This document shows, in pieces, positions 1 through 9,456 of a stretch of 64,000 bases of DNA. The notes under the pieces were generated by a model. That model made no database searches and was not told the origin of the DNA. It saw only the letters and a program-made list of their open reading frames with translations. Every line of letters starts with the position of its first letter. The first letter of the stretch is position 1. Source of the stretch: Vampirovibrionales bacterium (lineage in GTDB: Bacteria; Cyanobacteriota; Vampirovibrionia; Vampirovibrionales; Vampirovibrionaceae); the NCBI GenBank assembly GCA_016712355.1, contig JADJRF010000005.1, positions 2,488,427 to 2,552,426 of the forward strand, read 5' to 3'. Made by a program: the position numbers and the translations under genes.

Positions 1-1635
1 AAGCCGGGCCTGGCGCAGCAGGTTCAGGAAGAGGAAAAGCGCTTTCTCGCGACGCTGGATCGCGGCGCAGCCTTTCTGGATGAGATTATCGCCCGTCTCC
101 CACGGCCAAAAGCGGGCGAACAGCTCTTGATTCCCGGGGAAAGCGTGTTTAAGCTCTATGATACCTATGGCTTCCCCAAGGAACTGACCGCCGATATCGC
201 CGCTGAAAAAGGATTCGGCATCGACGAGGCGGGATTTGACGCCGCCATGGACGCCCAGCGAGACGCCGCCCGCAAGGCCCGCAAAGGCGAAGCGATTGTG
301 GCCGATCAGTTATTCGCCACCCTGCTGGACGCCATCGGCCCGACGCGTTTTGTCGGGTATGAGACGCTTTCTGCGCCTGCCATCGTCAAAGCGCTAATCG
401 TCGACGGCCAGTCGGTCGACTCTGTCGGCGGGGTCAACCAGCCTTTCTCTTTGATTCTGGATCAGACGCCGTTTTATGCGGAATCTGGCGGTCAGGTCGG
501 CGATCACGGCACGCTGTCGCGCGAAGAAGGCCCGCACGGGCTCACGGTGGTCGTGCGCGACACCGTAAAAGTGGGCGAACTCATCGTCCATCACTGCCTG
601 TTTGATAACGGCGACGTCCTGCGCGTGGGCGAGCCCGTCAGCGCCCAGGTCGAGCCTGATGCGCGCCAGCAGACGGCGATTCATCACACGGCGACGCATT
701 TGCTCAACGCTGCGTTACGCCAGGTGCTTGGCGAGGGCGTCTCTCAGGCCGGGTCGCGCGTGGCCCCCGATGGGGCCCGTTTTGACTTTACCTTCTCGCG
801 CGGTCTCACGTCAGACGAGCTGAACCGCACCGAATCGCTGATGAACTTCTGGATTCGCGAGAATATTCCGCGCGCCATTGACGTGATGGACGTGGCGGCT
901 GCCAAAGCCTCGGGGGCCGTGGCCGCCTTTGACGAGAAATACGGCGACACGGTGCGCGTGCTGAGCTATGGCCCGCGCAGTCGCGAGCTGTGCGGCGGCA
1001 CCCACGTTTCGGCGCTGGGCGAAATCGCGCTGGTAAAGATTCTGTCGGAAGGCGCCATCGCCGCGGGCGTTCGCCGAATTGAGCTGGCGGCGGGCGAAAC
1101 GGCCTATAAAGCCTTCAAGCTGACCGAAAGCGCACTACTGAAAACGGCGGAACTTCTCAAATCGCCGCCGCAGGAAGCGCCTCAGCGCGTCGAACGCTTG
1201 CAGGAAAGCGTCAAAACGCTTGAAAAACGACTCAAAACCTTTGAGGCCGCTCAAGCCGAACAGTTCGCGGAAACGCTGGCGAGAGAAGTCGAAGCCGCTC
1301 CCCCGCGCCTGTTTCGCTTTGTCGGCGACCTCGACGCCGATGGCTTGCGCCTGCTGGCGGAACGCTTGTTGACGCATCACGGCTCGTTGTTTGCGCTGCT
1401 GGCCAGCGCCTGGGACGGTCGCGCGCAATTTGTCTGCGTCGCGTCAGAAGACTACGTCCAAAAAGGATTCAAGGCGGGCGACTGGGTAAAAAAAGCAGCC
1501 GCCATGGCAGAAGGCGGCGGCGGCGGCAAGCCGGGCTTCGCGCAGGCGGGCGGCAAGCGCGCCGATCTGGCAGAATCTGCCGTTGCGGCCATTCGCACGG
1601 CGTTTCTAAAGGCCTGGGAAGAAGGCGGCGCTTAA
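1..1635 (+). CDS. alaS: Alanyl-tRNA synthetase, C-terminal part (5' end outside window)
   Basis: Charges tRNA-Ala in the cytoplasm. The frame is open from base 1, so the catalytic core lies upstream of the window. Visible are the tail of the tRNA-recognition region, the editing domain with its zinc-ligand signatures HHTATHL (about 685-705) and CGGTHVSALGEI (about 990-1025), a coiled-coil stretch, and the C-Ala domain with the glycine-rich GGGGGKPGFAQAGGK near the end. This domain order is typical of bacterial AlaRS. The stop is three bases before the next start, suggesting co-transcription with the hydrolase. GC-rich and intact. Confidence 0.97.
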   Translation, partial: KPGLAQQVQEEEKRFLATLDRGAAFLDEIIARLPRPKAGEQLLIPGESVFKLYDTYGFPKELTADIAAEKGFGIDEAGFDAAMDAQRDAARKARKGEAIVADQLFATLLDAIGPTRFVGYETLSAPAIVKALIVDGQSVDSVGGVNQPFSLILDQTPFYAESGGQVGDHGTLSREEGPHGLTVVVRDTVKVGELIVHHCLFDNGDVLRVGEPVSAQVEPDARQQTAIHHTATHLLNAALRQVLGEGVSQAGSRVAPDGARFDFTFSRGLTSDELNRTESLMNFWIRENIPRAIDVMDVAAAKASGAVAAFDEKYGDTVRVLSYGPRSRELCGGTHVSALGEIALVKILSEGAIAAGVRRIELAAGETAYKAFKLTESALLKTAELLKSPPQEAPQRVERLQESVKTLEKRLKTFEAAQAEQFAETLAREVEAAPPRLFRFVGDLDADGLRLLAERLLTHHGSLFALLASAWDGRAQFVCVASEDYVQKGFKAGDWVKKAAAMAEGGGGGKPGFAQAGGKRADLAESAVAAIRTAFLKAWEEGGA

Positions 1636-1638
1636 GCC

Positions 1639-2514
1639 ATGTCGTTTCAGGCCACGGGCGCCCTCGCCTTACTGTTGCTTGCGCCGCTGATTGCCGGCGG
1701 GTTTCTGTGGTTTGAGCGCGGCGCGCTGTATCACCCGGAAATGGCCGAGGAGCGCGACCCGTGGAAGGCGCTGGCGGGGATTGCCATCCGCGATCGCCTG
1801 CGTGAGGTTGAGTTTGAGACCGCCGACGGCAAGCGGATTCATGCCGTGTATTTACCGGCGCCGTCGGCATCGGCGTATACCATGGTGTTTGCGCATGGCA
1901 ATGCGGGGAATCTGGCCAATCGCTGGGCTGTTTTGCAAGCCTGCCTAGAGGAAGGCTACGGCATTCTGGCATTTGACTATCGCGGGTACGGGAAAAGCCA
2001 GGGCAAGCCGTCTGAGAAAGGTCTCTACCGCGATATGGAAGCGGCAAGCCGTTATCTGGCCGCCCACAATACGCCGATCGAACGGCAAATCGCGCTGGGC
2101 GAGTCGCTGGGAACCGGCGTTGCGGTTGATGTCGCAACGCGCCTGCCGTATCGGGCAGTAGCGCTGTATTCGGCGTATACGTCGATTCCGGCGGTCGTGG
2201 CGCATCTACGCCAGACGGGACAATTGGGCCTTCTGGGGCGGTTGCCGGTTGATCGCATCATCACGCAACGTTTCGATTCGCTCTCCAAAATTCCCCGCGT
2301 GACCTGCCCGCTCTTACTGATGCAGGGCGAGCGCGATGCCATGATGCCGCTTGCCATGCCCCAAGCGCTATACGACCACGCGGGCGCGCCGTATAAAACG
2401 ACGCTGGTGATTCCCGGCGCCGGTCACAACGAGGCGTTTACCGCAGGGCGTCGCGCGTTTTTTGACGCGCTGGCGGCTTTGCTGAAGGCATCAGAGAAGC
2501 AGTCAGCCCAGTAG
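1639..2514 (+). CDS. Membrane-anchored alpha/beta hydrolase (Bem46/ABHD17-like)
   Basis: 291 aa. An N-terminal hydrophobic segment (residues about 5-25) probably anchors or exports it. The hydrolase fold follows: oxyanion-type GNAGN, DYRGYGKS, nucleophile elbow GESLG, an acid region (GERDAMMP) and a late catalytic His in GAGHNEAF. This is the pattern of serine hydrolases of the Bem46/YfhR group. The substrate cannot be told from sequence. It starts four bases after the alaS stop codon begins its last turn, so the two probably share a transcript, and it converges with yajQ. Confidence 0.85.
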   Translation: MSFQATGALALLLLAPLIAGGFLWFERGALYHPEMAEERDPWKALAGIAIRDRLREVEFETADGKRIHAVYLPAPSASAYTMVFAHGNAGNLANRWAVLQACLEEGYGILAFDYRGYGKSQGKPSEKGLYRDMEAASRYLAAHNTPIERQIALGESLGTGVAVDVATRLPYRAVALYSAYTSIPAVVAHLRQTGQLGLLGRLPVDRIITQRFDSLSKIPRVTCPLLLMQGERDAMMPLAMPQALYDHAGAPYKTTLVIPGAGHNEAFTAGRRAFFDALAALLKASEKQSAQ

Positions 2515-2531
2515 CGCCCAGCGCCTCGCGC

Positions 2532-3029
2532 CTAGCGATAATTGGTAAACTGGAGCGGCACGTTCCATTCTTCGCCCTTGGGCCGCAAGAAGGCGATGAC
2601 CTGCTGCAAGTCGTCTTTGTCTTTGCCGCTGACGCGGACCTGATCGCCCTGAATGCTGGCCTGAACCTTGAGCTTGGCGCTCTTGATCTCAGCGACGATT
2701 TTTTTGGCGAGATCGGTTTCGATGCCCCGACGCAGCTTGACATGCTCGCGAACGCGCCCGCCGAGCGACTCTTCCACCTTGCCGCGTTCGAGGATCAGGG
2801 GACTGAGGCCGCGCTTGGTCACCTTAATCGCCAGAATCTCGAAGATACTATTGAGGGAATATTCGTCAGTCGTGTTAATGGCAATGCTGTCTTTTTCAAG
2901 CGTAACCGTGCTGTTGGAATCCTTCAGATCGTAGCGGGCGGTCAGGTCGCGACAGGTTTGATCCACGGCGTTGACCAGCTCTTGCTGATCGAATTCGGAA
3001 ACCACGTCAAAACTGCAATCTTTCGCCAT
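2532..3029 (-). CDS. yajQ: YajQ family nucleotide-binding protein (DUF520)
   Basis: 165 aa, the normal family length, beginning with the family signature MAKDCSFDVVSEFDQQEL and ending in FTNYR. YajQ proteins have two ferredoxin-like folds; some bind cyclic di-GMP or tRNA. The gene is convergent with the hydrolase (17 bases between stops) and divergent from the ATP synthase operon. The start ATG is followed by a clear MAKD motif. Nothing unusual. Confidence 0.93.
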   Translation of the reverse strand: MAKDCSFDVVSEFDQQELVNAVDQTCRDLTARYDLKDSNSTVTLEKDSIAINTTDEYSLNSIFEILAIKVTKRGLSPLILERGKVEESLGGRVREHVKLRRGIETDLAKKIVAEIKSAKLKVQASIQGDQVRVSGKDKDDLQQVIAFLRPKGEEWNVPLQFTNYR

Positions 3030-3251
3030 CGCGACAATCCTCCCGTTTATTTTATGATGGTATGCGGTGCGGCATGATATCGAAAATGGTACCGAAAAAC
3101 GGTAACGGAAAAAATGCGTCCTGTACAGACTTAACGACGCTTTCAGCGATTTTGCCGCCTTCGGACGCTGATTTTTCAGATTTTTCTCTTTTATATTTTT
3201 TAGATTTTCCCTGCTTCAGAATGGCCTCGTCCCGCCAGATTGCGCTTCGAT

Positions 3252-3593
3252 ATGGAATACGCCCTGCAATTGCTCATCCCCGTTGGTCTGGGGCTTTGGC
3301 TGGGCATGTGGCTGCACGACCAGTTCGGAGCATCGTCTCTGTGGTCGGTCGTTCTGGCGGCGCTGGGCATGGCGGCGGGCATCGGCATCCTGTACAAGCG
3401 CTCCGCGATGCTCTATCCGCGTCGCGACCCGAAAACCATTATTCGCCGCGCGCAAGACGATGATGACTCAGACGATGACGGGTCAGACGATGCAGAGTCA
3501 GACAACAGAAATCCGGGTGAGAAAAAACATTCAGAGCAACGCGCGCGCGACCTCTGGCGAGATCTGTACGACGAAAACGAGTCCCCCAAATGA
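3252..3593 (+). CDS. AtpZ/AtpI-like small membrane protein heading the ATP synthase operon
   Basis: About 113 aa: two hydrophobic helices (residues about 4-20 and 30-50), a short basic stretch, then a very acidic, Asp-rich tail. It resembles AtpZ/AtpI family proteins, which help c-ring assembly or magnesium/calcium handling. The ATG at 3252 is preferred over an in-frame TTG at 3240 because the hydrophobic helix follows it directly. Its stop overlaps the next start by four bases (ATGA), indicating translational coupling. Confidence 0.75.
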   Translation: MEYALQLLIPVGLGLWLGMWLHDQFGASSLWSVVLAALGMAAGIGILYKRSAMLYPRRDPKTIIRRAQDDDDSDDDGSDDAESDNRNPGEKKHSEQRARDLWRDLYDENESPK

Positions 3594-3985
3594 CCCCTCC
3601 TGACCCAGTCATTCAAAACCCCTTTCCTCAGCGCGCCATGTGGGTGGGCTGGGCCCTCTGGAGCGCGCTGTTACTGGCAGGAGTCGCCCTGCTGGCGCCC
3701 ACTCTGCTGCGCTCGGCCTGTATTGGCATCGTTCTGGGGGGCGCGTATCAGTTCAGCCTGTTCTGGAACGCGCGACATCCGCGCGCCGTTCAGGGCCAGC
3801 TCACCTTCTCGGCGCTGCGCGTGATCACCTTCGCTCTGATGATTGCGGCAGCTTCGCACAGCATCGGGGTGAATCTGGCGATTGTCATTTTCGGTTTTTT
3901 AAGTTACAAAGGGGGCGTCGCGGCCATTGGCGCGGTTCAGCTTTGGAAAGCGCGCCGCCTGAAAGCCTCGCGACCCGCCGGATAG
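3590..3985 (+). CDS. atpI: AtpI-like ATP synthase membrane protein
   Basis: 131 aa with about four hydrophobic segments and a short basic C-terminus. Its size, membrane topology and position directly before atpB match subunit I (AtpI), an assembly factor for the c-ring rather than a structural subunit. Sequence similarity in this family is low, so the call rests mainly on position. It overlaps the preceding AtpZ-like gene by four bases. Confidence 0.75.
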   Translation: MTPPDPVIQNPFPQRAMWVGWALWSALLLAGVALLAPTLLRSACIGIVLGGAYQFSLFWNARHPRAVQGQLTFSALRVITFALMIAAASHSIGVNLAIVIFGFLSYKGGVAAIGAVQLWKARRLKASRPAG

Positions 3986-4066
3986 CAAGAAAAAGCCCGC
4001 AACCGGGCCTGTCGCCGCTGCTGACGTCGTCTCGTATCGCGCTTTAGAGAGATCCCGTCCCCGCGT

Positions 4067-4831
4067 ATGAATCATTTCTGGAACATCACCCTGTTCAACG
4101 GCTTTACCGTTCACCTCAACACGCTGATTATGACGTGGGCGGCGATGGGCCTACTGCTGGCGCTGGCTTGGCTCGCCACGCGCGAATTGCGCGTTTCGCC
4201 CTCTTTGCGCCAAACCGTGGGCGAAGGGTTTTATGATTTCTGCCGCAGCATCACGATGGCCACCGCCGGACCGCGCGGCGACGGCTACCTGTTTTTTATC
4301 GGCTCGCTGTTTCTGTTCATCCTCACCGCGAACCTCATGGGCCAACTGCCCCTGCGCCTGGCGGATCCGCTGCTGCCCCATGGCAGCCTGATTGCGGCTA
4401 CCGGCGATATCAACACGACCACGGCGCTCGCGCTGCTGTCGCTGGCAATGTATATAGGCGTCGCCATCAAGCGGACAGGCCTGAAGGGCTTTATCAAGCA
4501 TCATTTCCAGCCGCACTGGGCGTTTTTTCCGCTGAATCTGCTGGAACATATTACGCGGCCCGGTTCGCTGCTAATCCGGTTGTACTTCAATATCCTGGTC
4601 GGCGAGATTCTCTCGCATCTGGCCCTGACAATCGCCCCGCTGATGGTCCCTGCCGCCGTCATTGGGCTGGAACTGTTTGTCGCCGTGGTGCAGGCGTATA
4701 TTTTCGCCATTCTCAGCGCGGTGTATATCGCCTTGATGAGCGAAACGCATGACGATCACGCGCATTCAGAACCACACGCTGCCCAGACGCCCGCTGCGCT
4801 GAGCGAAACGCCATCCGTCCGCGCCGCCTGA
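4067..4831 (+). CDS. atpB: ATP synthase F0 subunit a
   Basis: 254 aa multi-helix membrane protein forming the proton half-channels against the c-ring. The key stretch SLLIRLYFNILVGEI contains the essential arginine of the penultimate helix, followed by the family signature LELFVAVVQAYIFAILSAVYI in two adjoining parts. The C-terminus is His/Ala rich (HDDHAHSEPH), a common but non-conserved tail. Starts with ATG at 4067, about 80 bases after the AtpI-like gene. Confidence 0.97.
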   Translation: MNHFWNITLFNGFTVHLNTLIMTWAAMGLLLALAWLATRELRVSPSLRQTVGEGFYDFCRSITMATAGPRGDGYLFFIGSLFLFILTANLMGQLPLRLADPLLPHGSLIAATGDINTTTALALLSLAMYIGVAIKRTGLKGFIKHHFQPHWAFFPLNLLEHITRPGSLLIRLYFNILVGEILSHLALTIAPLMVPAAVIGLELFVAVVQAYIFAILSAVYIALMSETHDDHAHSEPHAAQTPAALSETPSVRAA

Positions 4832-4887
4832 GGCGCAGGTCCCCGTATATCCCCGTTCCCATTTAGAGACAGGAGATTCACCCGATT

Positions 4888-5148
4888 ATGGAATCGATCG
4901 CGCAACCCGATATGCTTAAAGCCTTTGCCATGCTGGGCGTTCCCTTTGCCGTCGGACTGGCGGGCATTGGCCCGGGCATCGGCATCGGCATCATGACCGG
5001 CCATTACTTTGACAGCGTCGCGCGGCAGCCGGAAGTTCAAGGCAATATCACGCCCCAGTACTTTATTACGCTGGGCGTCGTGGAACTGCTGGGCCTTTTC
5101 GGCTTTGTGTCGTTCTTCCTCGTCTTCAGCAAGTACGTCGGATTTTAG
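4888..5148 (+). CDS. atpE: ATP synthase F0 subunit c
   Basis: 86 aa hairpin of two hydrophobic helices. Helix 1 carries the glycine-packed GIGPGIGIGI, the polar loop is ARQPE, and helix 2 has the ion-carrying glutamate in GVVELLGLF. The glutamine found in helix 1 of Na+-coupled rings (GPGIGQG) is isoleucine here, which favours proton coupling; that is an inference. A clear ribosome binding site (ACAGGAGA) lies 12 bases before the ATG. Confidence 0.97.
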   Translation: MESIAQPDMLKAFAMLGVPFAVGLAGIGPGIGIGIMTGHYFDSVARQPEVQGNITPQYFITLGVVELLGLFGFVSFFLVFSKYVGF

Positions 5149-5163
5149 GACGCGCTTGCGACC

Positions 5164-5604
5164 ATGCAGTTCGACGGCACCCTGATTCTGGTTTTGCTGA
5201 GCTTTGTCGGCTTTATGCTGGCGATGCGGACGATTTATTTCGAGCCCATTCGCCGTATCAAAGCTGAACGCGAGGCGCTCTTGCGCCACGAGCAGCAGGA
5301 GGCAGCTGCGTTTGCCGCTCAGTGCGAACGTTTGCAAGCGGAACTTGAAGCCCGCCTGCGTCAGGCGCGTCAGGAGGCGCAGCAGCGCATTCAGGCCAAG
5401 CGCCAATCGGCCAAGGACAGCGCCCGGGGCATGATGGCCTCGGCGCGCGAATCCGCTCGCCAGACGCTTGACGCCCAGCTTGAAGAATTATCACGCTGGC
5501 AAGCCCAAACGTACGAGGAGCTGGGCGTAGAACGTCGTCATCTGGCGACGTTGGCGCTGGAGCGTATTACCCGCCGACCGGCGGTTGCGGCGGCTTCTTC
5601 GTAA
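5164..5604 (+). CDS. atpF': ATP synthase F0 subunit b' (second stator b subunit)
   Basis: 146 aa: one N-terminal membrane helix (residues about 6-22) followed by a long charged Ala/Gln/Arg-rich coiled coil. A b-type subunit placed between c and b marks organisms with a b/b' heterodimer stator, such as cyanobacteria, plastids and some photosynthetic or alphaproteobacterial lineages. In cyanobacterial nomenclature this gene is called atpG. Starts 15 bases after the atpE stop. Confidence 0.9.
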   Translation: MQFDGTLILVLLSFVGFMLAMRTIYFEPIRRIKAEREALLRHEQQEAAAFAAQCERLQAELEARLRQARQEAQQRIQAKRQSAKDSARGMMASARESARQTLDAQLEELSRWQAQTYEELGVERRHLATLALERITRRPAVAAASS

Positions 5605-5637
5605 CGTCGACCGCCCCGCTTTTCTCTGGAGCCCTTC

Positions 5638-6222
5638 ATGTCGTTTCCTTCCCTGTTTCCCTTTCACCCCGTTCTGCTGACGGCGAGCGCCTCCGCAGAA
5701 GGCGATGGCTCGCTGCTGTCATGGCTGTTGTCCAGCAACGTCTTTAATATTGCGCTGGTCGCCGTTTTATTGGGCTTTTTGATCAAGCGGCTGAACCTTT
5801 TTAAGGGGTTCGCAGACAAGCAGCGGGCGGTTGCGCAAGAGATTGAATCGGCTCAACGCCGAAAACAGGAAGCGCTCAGCGCGCTGGAGCAGATTCAGGG
5901 CCGGATGCAGACGATTCAGGGCGACATTGACGCTATTCTGTCGCAGGCGCAATCGGCGGCCGAAACCCTTTCAACCCAAATGCTGACGGATGCGCAGGCG
6001 GAAGCGCAGAAGATCGTCGACGCGGCGCGCGCGCGCATTGAAGTTGAACAGAAAACCGCTGCCAAAATGCTGGAAACCCGTCTGCTGAAAGAAGCGCTCA
6101 GCGATACGCGCCAGGAACTCAAGCGTTTACCGCAAGATGCGCAGCAACGCGCAATTGATGACTTTATCGACGCGCTGCCCACAGCGCGCGCGCAAGGCCA
6201 GCTCGAACAGGAGGCCCGCTGA
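5638..6222 (+). CDS. atpF: ATP synthase F0 subunit b
   Basis: 194 aa. A short N-terminal leader and a membrane helix around residues 28-50 (LSSNVFNIALVAVLLGFLIK) precede a coiled coil that reaches F1 and binds delta. The N-terminal extension before the helix is like that of cyanobacterial b subunits. Its stop codon overlaps the atpH start by one base (TGATG), so translation is probably coupled. Confidence 0.94.
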   Translation: MSFPSLFPFHPVLLTASASAEGDGSLLSWLLSSNVFNIALVAVLLGFLIKRLNLFKGFADKQRAVAQEIESAQRRKQEALSALEQIQGRMQTIQGDIDAILSQAQSAAETLSTQMLTDAQAEAQKIVDAARARIEVEQKTAAKMLETRLLKEALSDTRQELKRLPQDAQQRAIDDFIDALPTARAQGQLEQEAR

Positions 6223-6782
6223 TGACGGTTCTGGCTGACGATCTGGCGCTCGCCCAGCGATACGCCCGGCCCCTATTTGATCAGGCGAAGCAGAGCGAGG
6301 CTCCTGACGCCACGCTGGATCAGACGCTGGCGGATTTACGCCTGCTCAGCGAGCTGGGAACCCAATTGCCAGAACTCGCCGCCTTCCTGTCGCATCCTAC
6401 GACGGCGATTGAACGCAAGCGCGCGTTGATGGAAGCGGACGTGGCGCCGCATCTGTCGCCTTTAGGCGCGAATCTGGCCCGCCTGTTGCTTGAAAACGGT
6501 CGGATGGCGCTATTGCCCGCCATTAAGCAGGCGCTTTCGGACCTCATCGCCCAAGCGCGTCGTGAAGGCGAAGCCTGGGTCACAACCGCCGTTGCGCTCA
6601 GTGACGCGCAACGCGAGCGGCTGGCGGAGGCGGTCTGTCGCCGCTGGGGATTCCAGCGCGCGATTCTCCACGAACGTCTGGATCCGGCCCTGTTAGGCGG
6701 CGTGGTCGTTCGCGTAGGCGACTCAGTGGTCGACGGCAGCTTTGAAGAGCGCCTCATGCAACTGGAGAAAGCCTCTGGTTAA
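6222..6782 (+). CDS. atpH: ATP synthase F1 subunit delta
   Basis: 186 aa, the usual length. N-terminal helical bundle starting LALAQRYARPLFDQA and the C-terminal signature LLGGVVVRVGDSVVDGSFEERL. It joins the b/b' stalk to the top of the alpha3beta3 hexamer. One-base overlap with atpF; a 109-base spacer follows before atpA. Confidence 0.95.
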   Translation: MTVLADDLALAQRYARPLFDQAKQSEAPDATLDQTLADLRLLSELGTQLPELAAFLSHPTTAIERKRALMEADVAPHLSPLGANLARLLLENGRMALLPAIKQALSDLIAQARREGEAWVTTAVALSDAQRERLAEAVCRRWGFQRAILHERLDPALLGGVVVRVGDSVVDGSFEERLMQLEKASG

Positions 6783-6891
6783 CCCGACTTCTCTCTCATC
6801 GCTCTCCCGGTTATGATTTTTCCGTTTTTTGATGATTCTTCCGGTATTTCCCCTCGTATTTCCCTTCGGCAAATAAAAGGAATCCCCACCG

Positions 6892-8418
6892 ATGGCCACC
6901 TTGCGCGCAGATGAAATCAGTTCCATTCTCAAAGCCAAACTGGCCGGGTTTGAAAGCGAACTGTCGGTCAGCAACGTCGGCAGCGTAATGGAAGTCGGCG
7001 ACGGGATCGTCCGCATCCACGGCCTGCGCGGCGCGATGGCAGGCGAACTGATTGCCTTCGAGGACGGCCATCAGACGATGGGCATGGTGCTGAACCTCGA
7101 AGAAAACAACGTCGGCGCCGTTGTATTAGGCGAATTCACCCACGTGCAGGAAGGTCAGCTCGTTCGCGCCACCGGCCGGATCGCATCAACGCCCGTCGGC
7201 GACGCCTTAATGGGCCGCGTCCTTGACCCGCTTGGCCGTCCGCTCGACAACAAAGGGCCGATCGAAGCGCAGGGTTATGCGCCCATCGAGCAAAAAGCGC
7301 CCGGCATTATCGCCCGCAAGTCGGTGCATCAGCCGCTGCAAACCGGCATTACCGCCATTGATTCGATGACGCCCATCGGTCGCGGCCAGCGCGAGCTGAT
7401 TATCGGCGATCGCCAGACGGGTAAAACCGCCATTGCCCTGGATACCATCCTGAACCAGAAGGGACAGGACGTCATCTGCATTTATTGCGCTATTGGGCAA
7501 AAATCCAGCTCGGTCGCGCAAACCGTCAAAACGCTTGAAGATTACGGCGCGATGGCGTATACGATTATCGTCGCGGCCAGCGCGATTGATCCGGCGCCGC
7601 TGCAGTATCTGGCGCCGTTTTCCGCCGTTGCGATGGGCGAGCATTTTATGCGTCAGGGCAAGCACGTGCTGTGCGTGTACGACGATTTAACCAAGCACGC
7701 ATGGGCCTATCGCGCCACCAGCCTGCTGCTGCGGCGTCCGCCGGGCCGCGAAGCCTATCCGGGCGACGTGTTTTATCTGCACTCACGCTTGCTGGAGCGC
7801 GCCGCCAAGCTCAGTGACGAGTTAGGCGCTGGCAGCCTTACGGCGCTTCCGATTATTGAGACGCAGGCGGGCGACGTGTCGGCGTATATTCCCACCAACG
7901 TGATTTCCATCACCGACGGCCAGATCTTTCTGGAAACCGATCTGTTTAATGCGGGCGTGCGCCCGGCAATTAACGTCGGGATTTCGGTATCGCGGGTCGG
8001 CGGCGCCGCGCAGACCAAGGCCATTAAATCGGTTGCCGGCAAGCTCCGGCTGGATTTGGCCCAATATCGCGAACTGGAAGCCTTCGCGCAATTCGCCAGC
8101 GATCTGGATAAGGCCACGCAACAACAATTGCGGCGCGGCTCCAAGCTGGTTGAAATCCTGAAACAGCCACAATATTCGCCATTGTCGGTCGCCCTGCAGT
8201 ACACGCTGCTGTTTGCCGGCAATCAGGGCGTGCTGGACGAGCTGGACAAAGCCCAGATTGCGCAATTCAAGGAGCAATGGGGGCTGTATTTCTCAGCGAA
8301 TCTGGCGTCACTGGAAGCCTCGCTGAACAAAGGCGAAAAACCGGACGCCGAAGGCGAGAAGCAACTGCTGGCGGAATTAGTCAAATTCAGAGACAGCGCC
8401 TTTACGCCGGGAGCCTAA
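6892..8418 (+). CDS. atpA: ATP synthase F1 subunit alpha
   Basis: 508 aa, full length. Beta-barrel N-terminus with VGDGIVRIHGL, P-loop GDRQTGKTAI at about residues 171-180, and the ATPase alpha/beta signature PAINVGISVSRVGG. Non-catalytic nucleotide-binding subunit of F1. Preceded by an AAAGGAAT ribosome binding site. The gamma gene starts five bases after its stop. Confidence 0.98.
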   Translation: MATLRADEISSILKAKLAGFESELSVSNVGSVMEVGDGIVRIHGLRGAMAGELIAFEDGHQTMGMVLNLEENNVGAVVLGEFTHVQEGQLVRATGRIASTPVGDALMGRVLDPLGRPLDNKGPIEAQGYAPIEQKAPGIIARKSVHQPLQTGITAIDSMTPIGRGQRELIIGDRQTGKTAIALDTILNQKGQDVICIYCAIGQKSSSVAQTVKTLEDYGAMAYTIIVAASAIDPAPLQYLAPFSAVAMGEHFMRQGKHVLCVYDDLTKHAWAYRATSLLLRRPPGREAYPGDVFYLHSRLLERAAKLSDELGAGSLTALPIIETQAGDVSAYIPTNVISITDGQIFLETDLFNAGVRPAINVGISVSRVGGAAQTKAIKSVAGKLRLDLAQYRELEAFAQFASDLDKATQQQLRRGSKLVEILKQPQYSPLSVALQYTLLFAGNQGVLDELDKAQIAQFKEQWGLYFSANLASLEASLNKGEKPDAEGEKQLLAELVKFRDSAFTPGA

Positions 8419-8423
8419 GCGCA

Positions 8424-9371
8424 ATGCCAAACCTCAAGGATATCCGCCGACGCATTAAAAGCGTCCGCAACACGCAGAAAATCACGCAGGCGATGCGCAT
8501 GGTAGCGGCGGCCAAGGTCAAACGCGCCGAAGCCCGCCTGAAAGCTGCACGCCCCTTTGGCGAATATCTCGAAAGCGTCTTCGCCAGCGTGTATCAGGAG
8601 GCTTCGCGCAACCGGCGTTCACTGGAAGGCACGCGGTATCTTGAATTGTTTAATCCACGCCCGCCGCAAAAGGTCGGGGTGGTCGTTATCAGTTCAGATC
8701 GCGGCTTATGCGGCGCGTTTAACGCGACGATTATCCGCCAGGCCTTCAAGTTGGAGCGGTCTATCCGCGAGCGCGGTCTGTCGCCCTCGTTTTATCTGGT
8801 CGGACGCAAGGCGGCGACTGCCTTCCAACGCTATAGCGACGCGCCTGCGCTGGGACGTATGGTGGATATGACGGCCACGCCGTCTTCTCATGACGCCGAT
8901 GTGATTGCAGAGACCCTCACCCAGGCGTTTTTGAGCGGCGAAATTGACAGCATCGCCATCCTGTCGACGCACTTTAAGTCTATGATTTCGTATCGGGCGA
9001 TGATGACCCCGGTCCTCCCGCTTCAAGGCAGCATCACGCAGCTTTCGTCTGACATTGCGCTGGATGCGATTGGCGATCGCGTCAACCCGATGTTCTCGCC
9101 CGGCAAGGCGCACCCGCAACTCGAACTGGAGCCCACGCCTGCCTTGGCGCTGGAGCGGCTCACGCCGCTGTACCTGTCTAATATCCTGTATATTCGGCTG
9201 CTGGAATCTGCGGCCAGCGAACTGGCGGCGCGTATGACGGCCATGGCGAGCGCTACCAGCAATGCGGCGGATATCATCCAGAAGCTGACGCTGCAATATA
9301 ACAAGGCGCGGCAAGCGGCCATTACGCAAGAAATTCTCGAAGTCGTCAGCGGGGCGCAGGCCTTGGCGTAA
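8424..9371 (+). CDS. atpG: ATP synthase F1 subunit gamma
   Basis: 315 aa central stalk subunit. The start at ATG 8424 is chosen because it begins with the family N-terminus MPNLKDIRRRIKSVRNTQKI; an open frame upstream of it lies inside atpA. The C-terminal helix (ATSNAADIIQKLTLQYNKAR) also matches. Last gene of the cluster: beta (atpD) and epsilon (atpC) are not here and dapF follows, as expected if they form a separate operon. Confidence 0.97.
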   Translation: MPNLKDIRRRIKSVRNTQKITQAMRMVAAAKVKRAEARLKAARPFGEYLESVFASVYQEASRNRRSLEGTRYLELFNPRPPQKVGVVVISSDRGLCGAFNATIIRQAFKLERSIRERGLSPSFYLVGRKAATAFQRYSDAPALGRMVDMTATPSSHDADVIAETLTQAFLSGEIDSIAILSTHFKSMISYRAMMTPVLPLQGSITQLSSDIALDAIGDRVNPMFSPGKAHPQLELEPTPALALERLTPLYLSNILYIRLLESAASELAARMTAMASATSNAADIIQKLTLQYNKARQAAITQEILEVVSGAQALA

Positions 9372-9456
9372 CGGGCGCTTGAAGCTGACGCGGCGTCGCG
9401 CTATTCTGTGAGAAATCCCATTTTCAACACGATTCACCGCCCGCGAGGCTTTTGAA

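Noticed and set aside
3062..3463. Plus-strand open frame before the ATP synthase operon.
   Set aside because: Out of frame with the AtpZ-like gene it overlaps and without protein-like pattern; the upstream part is A/T-rich leader.
8277..8423. Longer gamma subunit starting inside atpA.
   Set aside because: The upstream frame lacks gamma-like sequence; the family N-terminus MPNLKDIRRRI starts at 8424.
9372..9456. Missing atpD and atpC as a deletion.
   Set aside because: Their absence after gamma is the normal split of the cyanobacterial type; dapF follows without any sign of rearrangement.
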